From contig JALIGW010000003.1 of assembly GCA_023053685.1 (NCBI GenBank), positions 51,170,496 to 51,234,495 on the forward strand: a DNA stretch of 64,000 bases. Direction: 5' to 3'. Source of the stretch: Diadophis punctatus similis (lineage: Eukaryota > Chordata > Lepidosauria > Squamata > Dipsadidae). Made by a program: the position numbers and the translations under genes. The notes beneath the pieces were generated by a model. It did no database searches and was not told the origin of the DNA. It saw nothing but the letters and a program-made list of their open reading frames with translations. This document shows, piece by piece, positions 33,625 through 45,753 of this stretch. Within the stretch, counting starts at the first letter, position 1. Each line of letters opens with the position of its first letter.

Positions 33625-34283
33625 CAGGGACGGGTTCCTAATTTTTTTACTACCACTCTGTGGGCGTGGCTTATTTTGTGGGTGTGGCTTGCCAGCCATG
33701 TGACCCGGTGGGCATGGCTTGCCTGTCATATATTAGTTATTTCAGAGAGATGTTACTCCTATTTTTGCTATTTTATACCTTACATGAACAGCTTTGCATA
33801 CAAAGTGCGTGTTACACCATGGCAACACAGCAACCTTTATATGCAGAAAATGCTATAGTTAAAAGACGAGCAAGTCTCATACAGCATTTTTGGTTTCAGT
33901 CATGGATTCCTTAGACGAAAATATTGAGGACTGTTAAAAGAACAGTATCTTTTAACAGTTTTCAATGTTTTTGTCTAAAGAATAACAGTATAAAACTGTA
34001 TAAAATTAACAGTATAAAAGGTTAAGCTTTCGGAAAACACCCACTTTGGGAAGCTTTAGGCAAAAGCGAAGGAAAAGTGTCAAATGCGAGCTTCTTATTA
34101 TTTTCACGTGAAGGGACAGGGAAAGACTTAATTGTCAGGTTTCTGGGCATGCGCAGAAGAAAAAATTTTTTTTAAAGTGGCAGCGCCCAGGCACCGGCAA
34201 CCGACCACACTGGTACTGTGACGTCACCAGCGGGCCGCTACCGGTGCTATAGAGTGGACCGCATCGGTAGGAACCCACCACTG
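33625..34283. mobile_element. Long hAT element (659 bp) with family B left end and family A right end
   Basis: Left end CAGGGACGGGTTCCTAATTT with GTGGGCGTGGCTT repeats; right end ATCGGTAGGAACCCACCACTG. Perfect target duplication GAGGCCTC, itself a palindrome. About 400 bp in the middle (33740-34130) is AT-rich and unlike the MITE cores. It has no transposase frame, but could be internal sequence of a longer parent element. Confidence 0.8.
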
Positions 34284-34324
34284 GAGGCCTCCCATATACC
34301 TGCAATTTCACCTACTTTTTCCAT

Positions 34325-34507
34325 CTATTTGTTGTAGTCCACAGAATCATTTCCTCCATTACTCAACTGCTGAACAGGGAGAAGAGGTGTTGGAGGAGTT
34401 GACGTTTTAAGTTCCTGTTTCTGCAGTCTCCCTTCCCTCCTTGCCTGCTCTGCTGACGGGCAGGAAACAGTTTGCTGCACTTCTGAGCTGGGTGTAAAAG
34501 GTGACAC
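34325..34507 (-). other. Unexplained 60-codon serine/proline-rich open frame
   Basis: The minus-strand frame reads SPFTPSSEVQQTVSCPSAEQ, ARREGRLQKQELKTSTPPTP and ends SNGGNDSVDYNK before TAG. The composition looks coding-like and there is a possible acceptor (TTTTACACCCAG) at the start, but no ATG, no homology that I recognise and no partner exon. Confidence 0.25.
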
Positions 34508-36261
34508 TAGTCATCAGTATCATGTGACATCCAGAAGGTTATCCAGGAAGGTAAGACTGAAATGTTCCCCTGTCTTTGTATTAAATCTTGAGATTATAAA
34601 AATGCAATAAGCATTTCTATGATTCTCTCACAACGTTAATTGAAACATACTATCTGGGTTCAGGTACTCAATTGCCACAATTGTGTTAATCAATTTTCAA
34701 GGGGAAAAAAACCCTGCAATTTTCTGGGTTGGCATCACATGCTAGGCTACAAAATCAAATCGCTGCCATAGAGTTCTACTCATAGATGAAAAGAGTGTTC
34801 CTCTTTTTAAAAATAAATAAATAAATCACATATTAAACAGAACCGTATGACACGGCAGCCTTATAAAACATAATTCAGGCCTTTATGTTGTACCACAACC
34901 ATTCCTTCTTACTGAAAATCAAGTATGTTCTTCCCAACAGAAAAATAGACAAGAAATTCTTAATTTCAGTGCTTAATCTGAACCAATATTCAGCAGGCGC
35001 ATAGTACCTCAGAACATACACAGAATGCTTTCCCTCATGCCAATCGCCACATCATTCCTCTTCTGGAATTAGGAATCAAACTTTGACTTGGACCCTTGGA
35101 CCATCACCAGTCAGAGTCTCCAGTGTTGCATAAATCATCAAACTCCTGAAAACTCTGGGGAATTTTTATTTCTTTAACTCTCAGATATACATTAACAGGA
35201 ACTGAAATGTGGTTACATATAAGCACTGAAGGTTCCTCTACTTGCAATCATCAAAAGTAAACACATGATCCTCTTTAGACTCTGAGAGCAAATTTGCACA
35301 TGGAATTAAAGACACAAGAGTTTTTACTTTAAAAAAATATACATTATTTAAAGTCAAAGACTAAAATAGTTATTGCAGGTTTGTAAATGCTCCCTGTATC
35401 AACTGTGGGTGTTTTAATGGAGTTACCCTACTATCTTAGGAATGTTAGTTTGTTTATTTAGTCTTCCCCCCCTGCAGGCTGGTTTTGTTGATGATATTGT
35501 CTAAAAATAACATTCAGATAACCCCCTGCACTTCATGGGAAGGGCAATCTGCATTCCTCTCTAACACGACTGCTATTCTATTCTAGCTGTGGAACAGGAA
35601 ATTATTCTTCCGAAAGCAAAAGCTTGGAAGATAAGAAGAGTGATGAGCCTGCCAGGAAATTGCTACAAAGCACATGGGCCCCAGCCAGCTCTGTGCAGCT
35701 GCTGACTCATAGACAATGAGCAACTTGAATTTGTGCACCACAGATATTGTATACTTCCAAAAGTTGTTATTAGGAAAAGCCGTAACAAAGATTTGTGTCA
35801 GTTCCCAGTTGAACAGATTAATGGGATCTCTGTTACCTCTGCTGACAGCACCTTAGACAATGAACAGTATCTCTTTAAACAGGGGAAAGGTTTTTGTTTT
35901 TTTGTTTTTACACCATAGTGCAAAACATGAACAAGCTACTCCCTATTCTTAAAATAGCCTTCCCAAATCTGCAGGGCTGTTCCTCCATGCCTAACTCTAA
36001 TTCTCAGCAAATGGATGAGAAAAGATTCAGACACAGATTTTTGTCTTCAGCTTTATGGAAATTGAATTCCAGTAATAATGGAAAGAATATACCGGTACTT
36101 AGGAAGTATAGAAAGTAATAATCTGAAATTGTGGAAAACATGTCACGCAGAGGGAAAAGATTACACCTTCTCCCCTGACTGACACTCATGATCCTGATTT
36201 TAATTTCTCTCTCACCTATGTGAATCAGAGAAAGCGTCTGAGTCTCAAGGGGTTTAATTTT
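34508..36261. other. Unassigned intron sequence
   Basis: About 1.75 kb with no recognised element or convincing frame. Confidence 0.5.
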
Positions 36262-36538
36262 TGTTTGAGGGCAAGACAAGAAGCAATGGATGGAAACTAA
36301 TCAAGGAGAGAAGCAACCTAGAACTAAGAAGAAATTTCCTGACAGTTAAAACTATTAGTCAGTGGAACAACTTGCCTAGAGAAGTTGTGAATGCTCCAGC
36401 ACTGGAAGTTTTTAAGAAGAGATTGGACAACCATTTGTCTGAAATAGTATAGGATTTCCTGCCTGAGCAGGGGGTTGGACCAGAAGACCTTCAAAGTCCA
36501 TTCTATTCTATTCTATTCTATTCTATTCTATTCTATTT
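36262..36538 (+). mobile_element. CR1 LINE 3' end with (ATTCT)n tail
   Basis: Encodes SNLELRRNFLTVKTISQWNN followed by LPREVVNAPALEVFKKRLDN and HLSEIV, the conserved C-terminus of CR1 ORF2. A short 3' UTR (CAGGGGGTTGGACCAGAAGA) is followed by seven or more ATTCT units at 36500-36538. 5' truncated. Confidence 0.85.
36500..36538. repeat. (ATTCT)n microsatellite at a CR1 tail
   Basis: Directly continuous with the CR1 3' end, the layout reported for snake CR1/L3 elements that seed microsatellites. Confidence 0.9.
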
Positions 36539-36897
36539 CCAGAGCTAATTGGGGGCCCTTTGCAATATGCATGTGATTTAGGGTACTTAATATAATTCCT
36601 GGAAATCCCAAGAATTTTTTTTTTGATACTGAGATGCAATCATTTACATGCGGAGAAGAGTTGGTTGGATATGAAGTATGTTCTATTTGTATCTGCTTTG
36701 GTTTATCCAAGCTAATTCAGATGAAAGGATTAGAAATTCCTATTGCTTAGAAACCATAGCTGACATCCGTGTTATCATTATGACTTCTCTCGCTTCTATT
36801 TTAATCTTTTTGTACTTTCCTCTCAGTTCTTAAGACAAAATTGACAGTGAATATTCCTGATTATCCTTAACTATCATGCCAATTCTTCAGACTAGAC

Positions 36898-37277
36898 CAG
36901 TGATGGCGAACCTTTTTTGGTTCGCGTGCCAAAAGGGGGGGGAATGTGGGGGATCACGTGTGTGCGTGCCCACTCATAATTCCATGCACCCCCACACATG
37001 CACGCATGACCCCCCTGCTCCCAGCATACAATGGCACGCCCATTTTTCGCTCTCCCCAGGCTCCAGAGCCTTTCTAGGAGCCTGGGGAGGGCGAAAACGG
37101 CCTTCCCCACCCCCTCTGGAGGCTGGAAACAGCCTGTTTCCTGACTCCCAGTGGGCCCAGAAGGCCCGAAAATCAGCCAGCCGGTGCGCACATGCGCGCC
37201 GGACCTGAGCTCGCGTGCCCACCGATATGGCTCCGCGTGCCACTTGTGGCACCCGTGCCATAGGTTCGCCATCACGG
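36898..37277. mobile_element. Family E hAT MITE, 380 bp
   Basis: Ends CAGTGATGGCGAACC and GGTTCGCCATCACGG (last bases mutated); perfect target duplication GACTAGAC with central TA. Confidence 0.92.
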
Positions 37278-37929
37278 GACTAGACCAATGAGTGAAATAT
37301 TTTTAATATAAAACCATCTCCTATTTATATACTCTGTAATCTGTAATAATATGTTTCTTCCAAGAGAATTTGAAAGGAAAGATGGTGTGAAAACAAACCA
37401 CACCCACAAGCTCTACCATGAAGGCCAGGAGCATTGCACACCCTTTGCTGAAAGGATTTCCTCCAACAGAAGAAATGCAGCCTCTCTCTTCAACTGGCTA
37501 ACTCTACAGTGAGGGCAATAAGTCAGAAATGAATGTATTACTGTGATTCTTAAATAAAACTGTATAAACAATATAAACCACAAGTATGCAGTATAAAAGT
37601 AAATGACCTCAAAATGCCTTTTGCCCTATTAGCCCACCTAGAGCTATTATACTGTACAGGGCTTGTCCTGAAAGCACGTAATGTTAACAGCCTTGCTAAA
37701 GCCAAGCATGTTTGGGTCTGGATAGTGTCTAGATAAGGGAGCTTGGTTCACACATCATCACACTCAGCTTTCGCATCTTAGAATAAAGAGGCTCTTCAGT
37801 TTTTATTCTATGCACAAAATTGGGAAATCAGGTTTAAGGAGCGAGGAGCAAGTTATCTGCAGTTATTGCTGGCTTTCCTTTTTTCCCTTGGAGAAAGTGA
37901 ATATTCCCTCAGTCACTTTTTTTTAAACT
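37278..37929. other. Unassigned intron sequence
   Basis: Nothing recognised. Confidence 0.5.
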
Positions 37930-38065
37930 TCTTTACTCCCCCTTTTGTTGTTGTTGTTGTTGCTGTTATTCTGTTGCTTTACATGTACATTGAATGCTTT
38001 TGTACCAGATACAAATTCCTTGTGTGTCTAATCACACATGGCCAAATAAAGAATTAAATTCAATA
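37930..38065 (+). mobile_element. LINE 3' tail remnant
   Basis: (GTT)n followed by TACAAATTCCTTGTGTGTCT, AATCACACATGGCCAAATAA and AGAATTAAATTC, a tail sequence common to reptile LINE 3' ends. Family uncertain. Confidence 0.4.
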
Positions 38066-38130
38066 AAGTATTCCATTCACGAGTCACTGAAACTGGAGAC
38101 CAAAAGCGGAAGCAGAGTACCTGATTGTCA

Positions 38131-38275
38131 CACGAGTGTAATAAAGGACTCTTTCCTCCACCAGCCCATGGGCAAGATGCGTCACGCGCAGGCCATGCCC
38201 ATCCCAGCTCCGCAAAGGCAAAGTCATGCTACATCGCGATACATCACGTGACGCAATCGAGTTTGACACACGTGC
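38131..38275. mobile_element. Degraded hAT-type MITE
   Basis: GTCACGCGCAGGCCATGCCC and the right end CGAGTTTGACACACGTG are related to the element at 27857-27974. The left end is not resolved. Confidence 0.4.
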
Positions 38276-38331
38276 CTTCGCGCCATCGCTCCCTAGTTTA
38301 ACAGAGCAGAATGTTCCTCACCTATTTGACC

Positions 38332-38910
38332 TTTTTTTAAAATAAAGTTTTTATTATTTTTCTCCACCATACATCCATACATATACCTTAATTCATAACA
38401 AAATACACAGTTATACATTTCTATTTAATAAAACATCCTAATTTGCACCTTTTATACTTTTATTACCCGCCTGTTTTCCCCTTTATATCATATCACTCCC
38501 CTCCCTCTATCTCCCTCTCCTCCCTCTACCTTCTTTCTCCTTCTCTCCCACTTTCCTACTTCCCTCCTCTTCCCTTCTTCCCTTCCTTCTCTACTTTATT
38601 TTCTCCCTCTTAACCCTTCCCTGAGTGTGTCTAGTCACATTCCATCTTATAGTTAACAGACAGGTAACTTATGGCCCTAAATCCATTTAATTATCGGTGC
38701 ATCTCTTAAACTTATTTTTTTTCTTTCCCTGTATCCAAATCTATGTATACTGTATATCTTATATTTTCCTAGGTATATATTAATTACTATCTTGATGCTG
38801 CCTCCTCAACTACCTAATTTTGTCACCTGGATCTACCACCTTCAATTTTCTATTTTCCTTAATCTTTAAGGGTTCCTAACTTTTCCCAGCAAGTTAGAAA
38901 AAAAAATAAT
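38332..38910 (-). mobile_element. L1 3' UTR and poly(A) end (minus strand)
   Basis: The minus strand has a G/A-rich polypurine stretch (complement of CTCCCTCTCCTCCCTCTACC at 38510-38529) and ends in TTTATTTTAAAAAAA. A polypurine tract followed by poly(A) is typical of L1 3' UTRs. No ORF2 sequence is left. Confidence 0.55.
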
Positions 38911-39127
38911 ACAGGACAATACTTGTCATGCCAAAGTTATAGCAAGTAGGTCAGAACAGATGTTGTAAAAAGGCAGAAGCTGAAAACAATAGTCTTGAAA
39001 TATACATGGTTTTCTATCTTATCTATTTCATGTAACTAGCCACGGGTAATCTGTGCTGGCATGTCTTTTTCTAGACAGTAAATTGATCATTTTGAGACAT
39101 GCTGATTGTGTCCATGGATAACAAATT

Positions 39128-39580
39128 ATAGCTCTGTCCGTGACTGCTGGGCCTGGCAATTGAACTAGCCTGGCAATTGAACTTCGGGACCGCATCCTAC
39201 CGCATACCTCCCTATGACCGGTTAGGTCCCACAGAGTTGGTCTCCTCCGGGTCCCATCAGCCAAGCAATGTTGGCTGGCGGGCCCGGGGGGGGGGAGCCT
39301 TCTCTGTGGGAGCTCTGGCTCTCTGGAACCAACTCCCCCCAGAGATCCGGACTATTCCCACCCTGCTGGCCTTCCGAAAAGCCATTAAAACATGGCTCTT
39401 CCGGCAGGCGGGGTGATATTGAGATCGATCCCCCATGTATGAATGTTGGTGTGTTTTTAACTTTTGCAATTTTTAATTATTATCATTGTTTTATATTGTT
39501 CTTAGATTATGCTGTACGCCCCCCTGAGTCCTACGGGAGTTGGGCGGCCTATAAAAACCATTAATAAAAAATAAATAATA
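39128..39580 (+). mobile_element. L2/CR1-clade LINE 3' end
   Basis: Encodes SVGALALWNQLPPEIRTIPT and LLAFRKAIKTWLFRQA, the usual last residues of L2/CR1-type ORF2, followed by a 3' UTR ending in GCGGCCTATAAAAACC and AATAAAAAATAAATAATA. The coding part is well preserved, so the copy may be fairly young. Confidence 0.75.
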
Positions 39581-41181
39581 GTTTGTTTCTTAGAACAATT
39601 CACAGAAAGAATTCATTAATGTGCACAAGATGTTGAAAAACCCACAAGTAAAATCACAGTGCCTGGATTCACATATGGTGGCTTGTTTCATTTTAACTTA
39701 CACAATGTATGAGCTGAACTAAGGTACTCTCACAATCATTAAGGAAATATGTTCTAAAATAAAAAGGAATCTTCACAGAAGCAGTGGTGCAGTGACTCTC
39801 TAGGCACCCAATTCATGCAGAATGGAAGGGTGAATTTCCCCTTGATGACTTGAGAGCAACTTGAGTTGAGCTGAAGCCCTTGTGACTTCAGGGATAAAAC
39901 CATACAGTTTCCTTGGCAATAAGATGATAGTGATTTGTCATATGGCATTGACTGCATTTTTGGACATGAGTAACATTGGATAATTAAGTAGACATTGTAA
40001 GTGGAAAGTTGTGTTAGTTTATGATGGGGGGGGGATCAAAAGCCTCTTTTCAGGCTAACAATTTTATTAATAGCGTTCATGAGCTGCAGCATTAGCTTCA
40101 TCCAAAGCACAGAAGGGTTAGATTGATTTATAGATTAAATTGGGGCACGGGTGGGAAATGGAGGAGACAGGTTGGTTAGGAAGGTGCAAGTTACAGGTGA
40201 GACAGACTGCAAGTACCTTAGCAATTAGTAGTTGTAATGCATCTGGTGAAATCGCAAAATCATATGCCTTCTGATAAATTGTGTTGACTGGAAAAGGTAC
40301 TACTACCAGATTCCTGAATTTTTTACCATCAGGTAATAGGGCTACTTATCGTGCTCCATATGGGATCAGAAACTGCATTAACGTCAACCTCAACATTTAT
40401 GTTAAACCAAAGAGACGTTAGAAGTTTACTTAAATAACAGAAAAATATTTAATTATTTTTGGCCCACTATGTAAAGTTTCACATAACAAACAGTTAAACA
40501 TTTTTAGGGCTCCAGAGGGGCACAAGAAGCTGAAAGATATAAAGAAAACCTCAAGAACTATGAAAGGCAGTAGAGGAAGATCTGCAGATAGTTTCTTTGT
40601 CAAAACATTTGCACACCTGCAAGGGATTGGCTCTCACACCAGGAGTCACTTCCACCCTTGTCTGATCCACCAGAAGTTGTTAGCAACCCTGTCCCACTCA
40701 CTCAGAGTCAAACTCAGATGTTGCTGGGAGACCCTGGGGGAAGGGAAATGGAAGCAGCATACATTCTCACCAATTCCCAGCGGGGGTCAGGTTGTAAACC
40801 AGTCAAGTCTAGTGTTAAAAATCAAAGGGCAAGAGGAACTCAGCCATCTCCCCAGAAAATTCACTGATGTTTTTGTTTTCTTGTTCCCTTGGGAGAATCT
40901 CCCTTCCAGTGTAATTCAGTTCCATCTTTAAAAGACATTTTCTCCTTAAAGCAAGAGAGTTGACTGTATGCTCTGGGACCATATGTTTGTTGTTCTGAGA
41001 TCTGTGAAGGACAACAGCATTGATACTATAACTTACACATAATGCTTTTCCTGTCCAATTCTTAGAAGAGCTATAGGAGCAAACCCACCACCGGGTTAAG
41101 AGATTTGATTTGATATCCTGTTGCACAGTTCACTAAATGTATTATACTAGGCTCTCTGAATTGGCAGATAAGCTAATAGAC
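39581..41181. other. Unassigned intron sequence
   Basis: No element recognised. A 123-codon frame at 40560-40931 lacks motifs and support. Confidence 0.5.
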
Positions 41182-41485
41182 CCGTGATGGCAAACCTTTG
41201 GCACGCATGCCACAGGTGGTACGCAGAGCCCTCTCTGTTGCCAGCTGCTCTTCTGGTTTCTGACACACACATGCATGCCAGCCAGCTGGTCTTTGCTGGC
41301 GCCGGAGCACCGGAAAACGGCATGAAAACAGCCCTGAAAACGACCCCCAAAACGGCCAAAAAACAAGCATGCACGTGCCGGCCAGCTGGTCTTCGCGTTC
41401 CTGGTGCTCCGGCACACGTACATACACACACATGCATGCGTGTTCCGGTTTGGGCATTCGGTGCTGAAAAGGTTCGCCATCACTA
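41182..41485. mobile_element. Family E hAT MITE, 304 bp
   Basis: Ends CCGTGATGGCAAACC and GGTTCGCCATCACTA; perfect target duplication TAATAGAC with central TA. Interior has CCGGAGCACCGGAAAACGGC and its approximate inverse. Confidence 0.92.
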
Positions 41486-42503
41486 TAATAGACCCAGTAT
41501 TTTATATCCCCAGAAACAGAACAATATTTCTAAGCCAATCATACGAGATAGTATACTCCCACCCTAGAAGTCTTTGGTTGCAGGTAACAACTCCCATCAT
41601 CTCCAGCCAGCATGATATTGGCCAACAAAATTTATAAGAATTGTAGCCTAATACATACCATCCTGCCCTACTTGTACTTTCTTTCCAGCTGGACCTGAAA
41701 AATGGAACATGAAAATTAGCTGGCAAGGATTTTTTTTGCCTAATAAATGATGATGACCTATAAATGTGACTGTTAATTGATTAATGCTTCAATGCTGGCT
41801 CTTGTGATTTATTTAATGTATGATATTTTATTTGACTGGCCGGTCCTCTTTCTGTTGAAGAGCAATTGAAGTATTTGATTACAATAACCCCAAACCTGTT
41901 TCTCCTGTCCTTTCCAAAGCACTCAGCAATGCTCAATGACAGGACCAGCTGTTGGTATCATGCTACTCCCATTTTTATTAAACTGGTAGTAAAAAAAAAT
42001 CAATGTGTCCTCAATTTGTTCTTTTACCTTTAGAAACACTATATTGTCTTGCCAAAGTATAATCAGTTATCTTCAGATAAGGATTCGCTTACTTATGCAG
42101 TTACAAAATGCTGAATCTATAGAAATGAGATAGATTTCGAGCTTCTGGGAAACTTCAATCCCTCTGGAATTAAACAGACTGTGCAAACATTTCAGCTCTT
42201 GTTTATTTAACTCTGGGAAGGAGGCGGGTAAATTGGAAAGGTTGAATCAGAAAGAGGTACGTAATAAAGCTGCAGTGTGGTAGTTGCTCCCTGGTATCGG
42301 TAGGGATATTTTAAAAACTATTTATAAGTGAAACAAATTGAATTTTAAGAAACAACATTTTTGAAAAGTATACATATGGAATATCCTGGAGCTAGAGTGG
42401 GCCACTTCTGGACACATTTACAATTAGACAGTAGTCTGATAACGTATTTTAGCATGAAAGTATTTAAAGTGCTCACTTTATCAGATACAAGGAGTAGCTT
42501 AAC
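41486..42503. other. Unassigned intron sequence
   Basis: Nothing recognised. Confidence 0.5.
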
Positions 42504-42906
42504 CAGGGGTGGGTTCTACTTGTATCTTCCCCACCGGTTCGCATTGTGATGTTTTGCGCGCGCGCGATCGCTCTGCTCGTGAGCACGCGCATGTCCCCTC
42601 ATGCAATTTTGCTTCCGTGCATGCTCAGTAGCTGAAATCAGCCTGAAACACAGCTGAGAAGCTGATCAGTTGTGCTTCGGGCGAAGGAATAAAGGTCAGT
42701 ATAAACCCAGGGGCGGATGGGAGGGACCTTTTTCAAGCGGCAGAACAGGAAAAACCTTCCAAACAGTAAAAAATTCGCAAAAAATTCAAAAAAAAAAAGA
42801 TGGCGGCACCCACAGACCGGCACCGGCTGATCCAGTTCAGTGACGTCACCAGCGGGTCGCTACCAGTTCAGGCGATCCGGTCCGAACTGGGAGGAACCCA
42901 CCTCTG
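42504..42906. mobile_element. Family A hAT MITE, 403 bp
   Basis: Ends CAGGGGTGGGTTCTACTTG and GGGAGGAACCCACCTCTG; target duplication AGCTTAAC / AGCTTAAA (7 of 8). Contains AAGATGGCGGC at 42797 and TGACGTCA at 42841. Confidence 0.88.
42797..42807. promoter_or_regulatory. Perfect YY1-type motif inside a MITE
   Basis: AAGATGGCGGC, the strong YY1 site of many housekeeping promoters, 34 bp from a CRE octamer. Near matches occur in other family A copies (32681). Function not shown. Confidence 0.45.
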
Positions 42907-43397
42907 AGCTTAAATGATATAAGATTTAACTTGATACAATTGACAAACATGCCAGAGTTTGCATAAGCGAAGTAATAGATAGATCCAAGTTTGACTTCAG
43001 AACTCAGAACAAAGACAAAATAATAGCAAAGCATTTTAATATCTCCAGATGCTCCATTACAGATCTCAGAATAACTACTATGGAACAAAAAAACTGCACT
43101 AATATTCAACAAGAGACTGCTGAACTCCTATACATCAAATGGTTTAGGCTTTGTCAGAAAATCTGAACAAACACAGTAGGTTTTAACAATTAAATTACAA
43201 TTGTTAATTGATAAGGTATTTGCAATCTGATTCAGCAATAACTCGCATGGGCATAACCACACTGTCTTCTTCCTCCTTTACCTCCCTATCATTCCAGTTT
43301 AAATTCTACTTCATTTTAGCTATTCATTTATGCTGTCGTTCACAAAAGCTAATGCCTTTTAATAAAACTGGTTTGCCTGAAAAGATGGCATCAGACT

Positions 43398-43821
43398 CAG
43401 GGGCGGGTTGCTCACTTACCTTGCTGCCGGAACCATGCGTGTGCATCTCCATGCTTCGGGGGGGGCACGCTCGCTACGCACGTGCCCCCCTCATGCGATT
43501 TTGCTTCTGCGCATGCGAGGAAGCAAAATCGCGCTAAAATCTTGCGAGGGGGCGCGCGCGAGAGATTTTGGCACAATTTTGCTTCCGCGCATGCGCGGAG
43601 GCAAAATCTCACCAAAATCTCTCTCCCGCGCGCGTACGCTCGCAAGATTTTGGCACGATTTTGCTTCCGCGCATGCGCAGAAGCAAAATCGCCCAAAAAT
43701 CACGGGGGAAAAATGGCAACGTGCTGGGTGGACCGGCAGAGAGGGCTCTGGAGCGGTTGCGAAATCCGCCGCTCCCTACCGGAGCTGTGTATCGGGCAGC
43801 TCTGACAGGAACCCACCTCTG
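43398..43821. mobile_element. Family A hAT MITE, 424 bp, with internal GCGCATGCGC repeats
   Basis: Ends CAGGGGCGGGTTGCTCACTT and CAGGAACCCACCTCTG; perfect target duplication ATCAGACT. The TTTTGCTTCCGCGCATGCGC block occurs more than once, alternating with its inverse. It sits inside the dispersed repeat also seen at 4345-4480. Frames of 161 and 107 codons through it are not genes. Confidence 0.92.
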
Positions 43822-43870
43822 ATCAGACTTCTTCTGATTTTGGCTACCACAAACCAACATGGCTCTTCAC

Positions 43871-44586
43871 CTGCAATCTTTACAATTATCTAATTCTAGT
43901 TTTGTCTCTCCTCGTTACAGATACTATTATTCCAATTTTTCTGTTCCCTCACAATTTTTTTTAATATCTGCATTACAATATTGTGTAAAATCTCCAAGTT
44001 CATACCATCGTATTTTCTAAATCTTTTTTTCTTTTAAATCTCCAAGAATTCCCACATTCTAGATTCAATTCTTCTTCCTAATTGCCAGGGTCATGACATT
44101 AATTCCTTCTTAGTTGCCTTTGTGAGCTGTCTTGTGTTGTATGGATGTGCTCATCCAAATGTAGTTTCCTGCTACTCCCACATTCTAAGATATTTGTATC
44201 AATTGGGAATCTCCTGATGGTCACATAAGGCTATTCTTGGATCACCAAGTCAGCAAGGAAATGACAGTTATGACAACTCCCCAGTGAACAGGGCCTAGGC
44301 TTTTAAACCTGCGGAGAGCAGATGGATAAGTTTATGTCTGTAGACAGCTGTCACTTCTCCCTTCTTTGTTTCCATGATGTTCCTTCTATTCTCTTCCTAA
44401 GAAAGAAAGTCCCTCCAAAAGCCACTAATTTGTGTTAATAGTCCAGACCTAGTTCTCTCTCATCCAGCTTTCCCATCCTTTTATGAGTCTTTATTGCTAT
44501 GTTATTTCTGGAAACACATGTTTACTCCTCTTCAGAGGACAGAGAAATTCTGAATAATCTCATGCTGTTACAGATTTGAGAAAATA
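43871..44586. other. Unassigned intron sequence
   Basis: Nothing recognised. Confidence 0.5.
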
Positions 44587-44588
44587 TG

Positions 44589-44638
<50 letters not shown>

Positions 44639-44640
44639 CA
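44587..44640. repeat. (TA)n(CA)n(TA)n microsatellite
   Basis: TA units, about 12 CA units, then TA units again. Confidence 0.95.
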
Positions 44641-44961
44641 AAAAATCAGCTAACACTTAACACTGCCAGTTAAAGTACTATCTTTAGATGCATTTTCATA
44701 TGTAAATATCTTCTTATTAATACATGGCATTTTCCTCAGCCTATGTATATTCTTACTTGTAATAACAAAAAAGTCCAGAGTGTTTTATGTTTCCCCGGAA
44801 ATCTCCACGAGAGTTAGTTTTAACACTAAGATATATGTAATATGTTGCTTTAATATATCTTAAGTAAAAAAGGGAACTATATCCTTTATGTATATAAAAA
44901 GAGAGCTAACAGTCTAGAGTTCCATAGTGCCATCTCTAAGTGCAATACACTGACATAGGAC

Positions 44962-45283
44962 CAGAGGTGGGTTCCTCCCAGTTCGGACCAGTTCGCCCGA
45001 ACCGGTAGCAAGCTGCTGGTGATGTCACGATGACGTCACGGAACCGGTTCTGTCGGTTCCGGTTCGTGGACGCTGCCATCTTTTTTAAAAAATCCAGGTT
45101 TTTTTTCTTCTGCGCATGCGCAGAAGCCGAGTTTCCAGCACTGCGCATGCATTGCCATCTTGTTTTCGGCTTTTTGGGGGGTGATTTTTTTTTATTTTTT
45201 GGCACTGCGCATGCCCACGTCCCACGGCCACGCGGCGCGGGAGGAAGCGAACCGGCAGCGAGGTAAGTTAGAACCCACCCCTG
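44962..45283. mobile_element. Family A hAT MITE, 322 bp
   Basis: Ends CAGAGGTGGGTTCCTCCCAG and AAGTTAGAACCCACCCCTG; perfect target duplication CATAGGAC. Contains TGACGTCA at 45031, GCTGCCATCTT and the CTTCTGCGCATGCGCAGAAG palindrome. Confidence 0.94.
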
Positions 45284-45325
45284 CATAGGACATAACTAAT
45301 TTGAGCTAGCACGGTAACTCTAGGG

Positions 45326-45753
45326 CAGTGATGGCGAACCTTTTTTCCCACGGGTGCCGAAAGCTAGTGCGTGTGCGCTATCACTCACGTGCGAGTGCCC
45401 ACACCCATAATTCAATGCCTGGGGAGGGCGAAAAAGGCCTCTCCCATCCCCGCAGAGGCCCTCTGGAGGCCGGAAACGGCCCATTTCCCGACTTCCGGTG
45501 GGCCCAGTAGGCCTGTTTTTCGCCCTCCCCAGGCTCCAGAGGCTTCACTGGAGCCTGGAGAGGGCGAAATCACTCCCCCCCGGAGGCCCTCCGGAAACCT
45601 AAAATGCCCTCCCAGAGCCTCCGCGCGAGTCGAAAATCAGTTGGCCGGCGCACAAATGCATGCTGGAGCTGAGCTAGGTCAACGGCTTGTGTGCCGGCAG
45701 ATATGGCTCCGCGTGCCACCTGTGGCACGCGGGCCATAGGTTCGCCATCACTG
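45326..45753. mobile_element. Family E hAT MITE, 428 bp
   Basis: Ends CAGTGATGGCGAACC and GGTTCGCCATCACTG; perfect target duplication CTCTAGGG with central TA. It lies only 42 bp from the preceding family A copy. Confidence 0.94.

Noticed and set aside
40560..40931. 123-codon frame
   Set aside because: No recognisable motif and no splice or start context; likely chance.
43408..43893. Frames of 161, 107 and 94 codons
   Set aside because: Same reason: translations of a MITE with repeated TTTTGCTTCC blocks.
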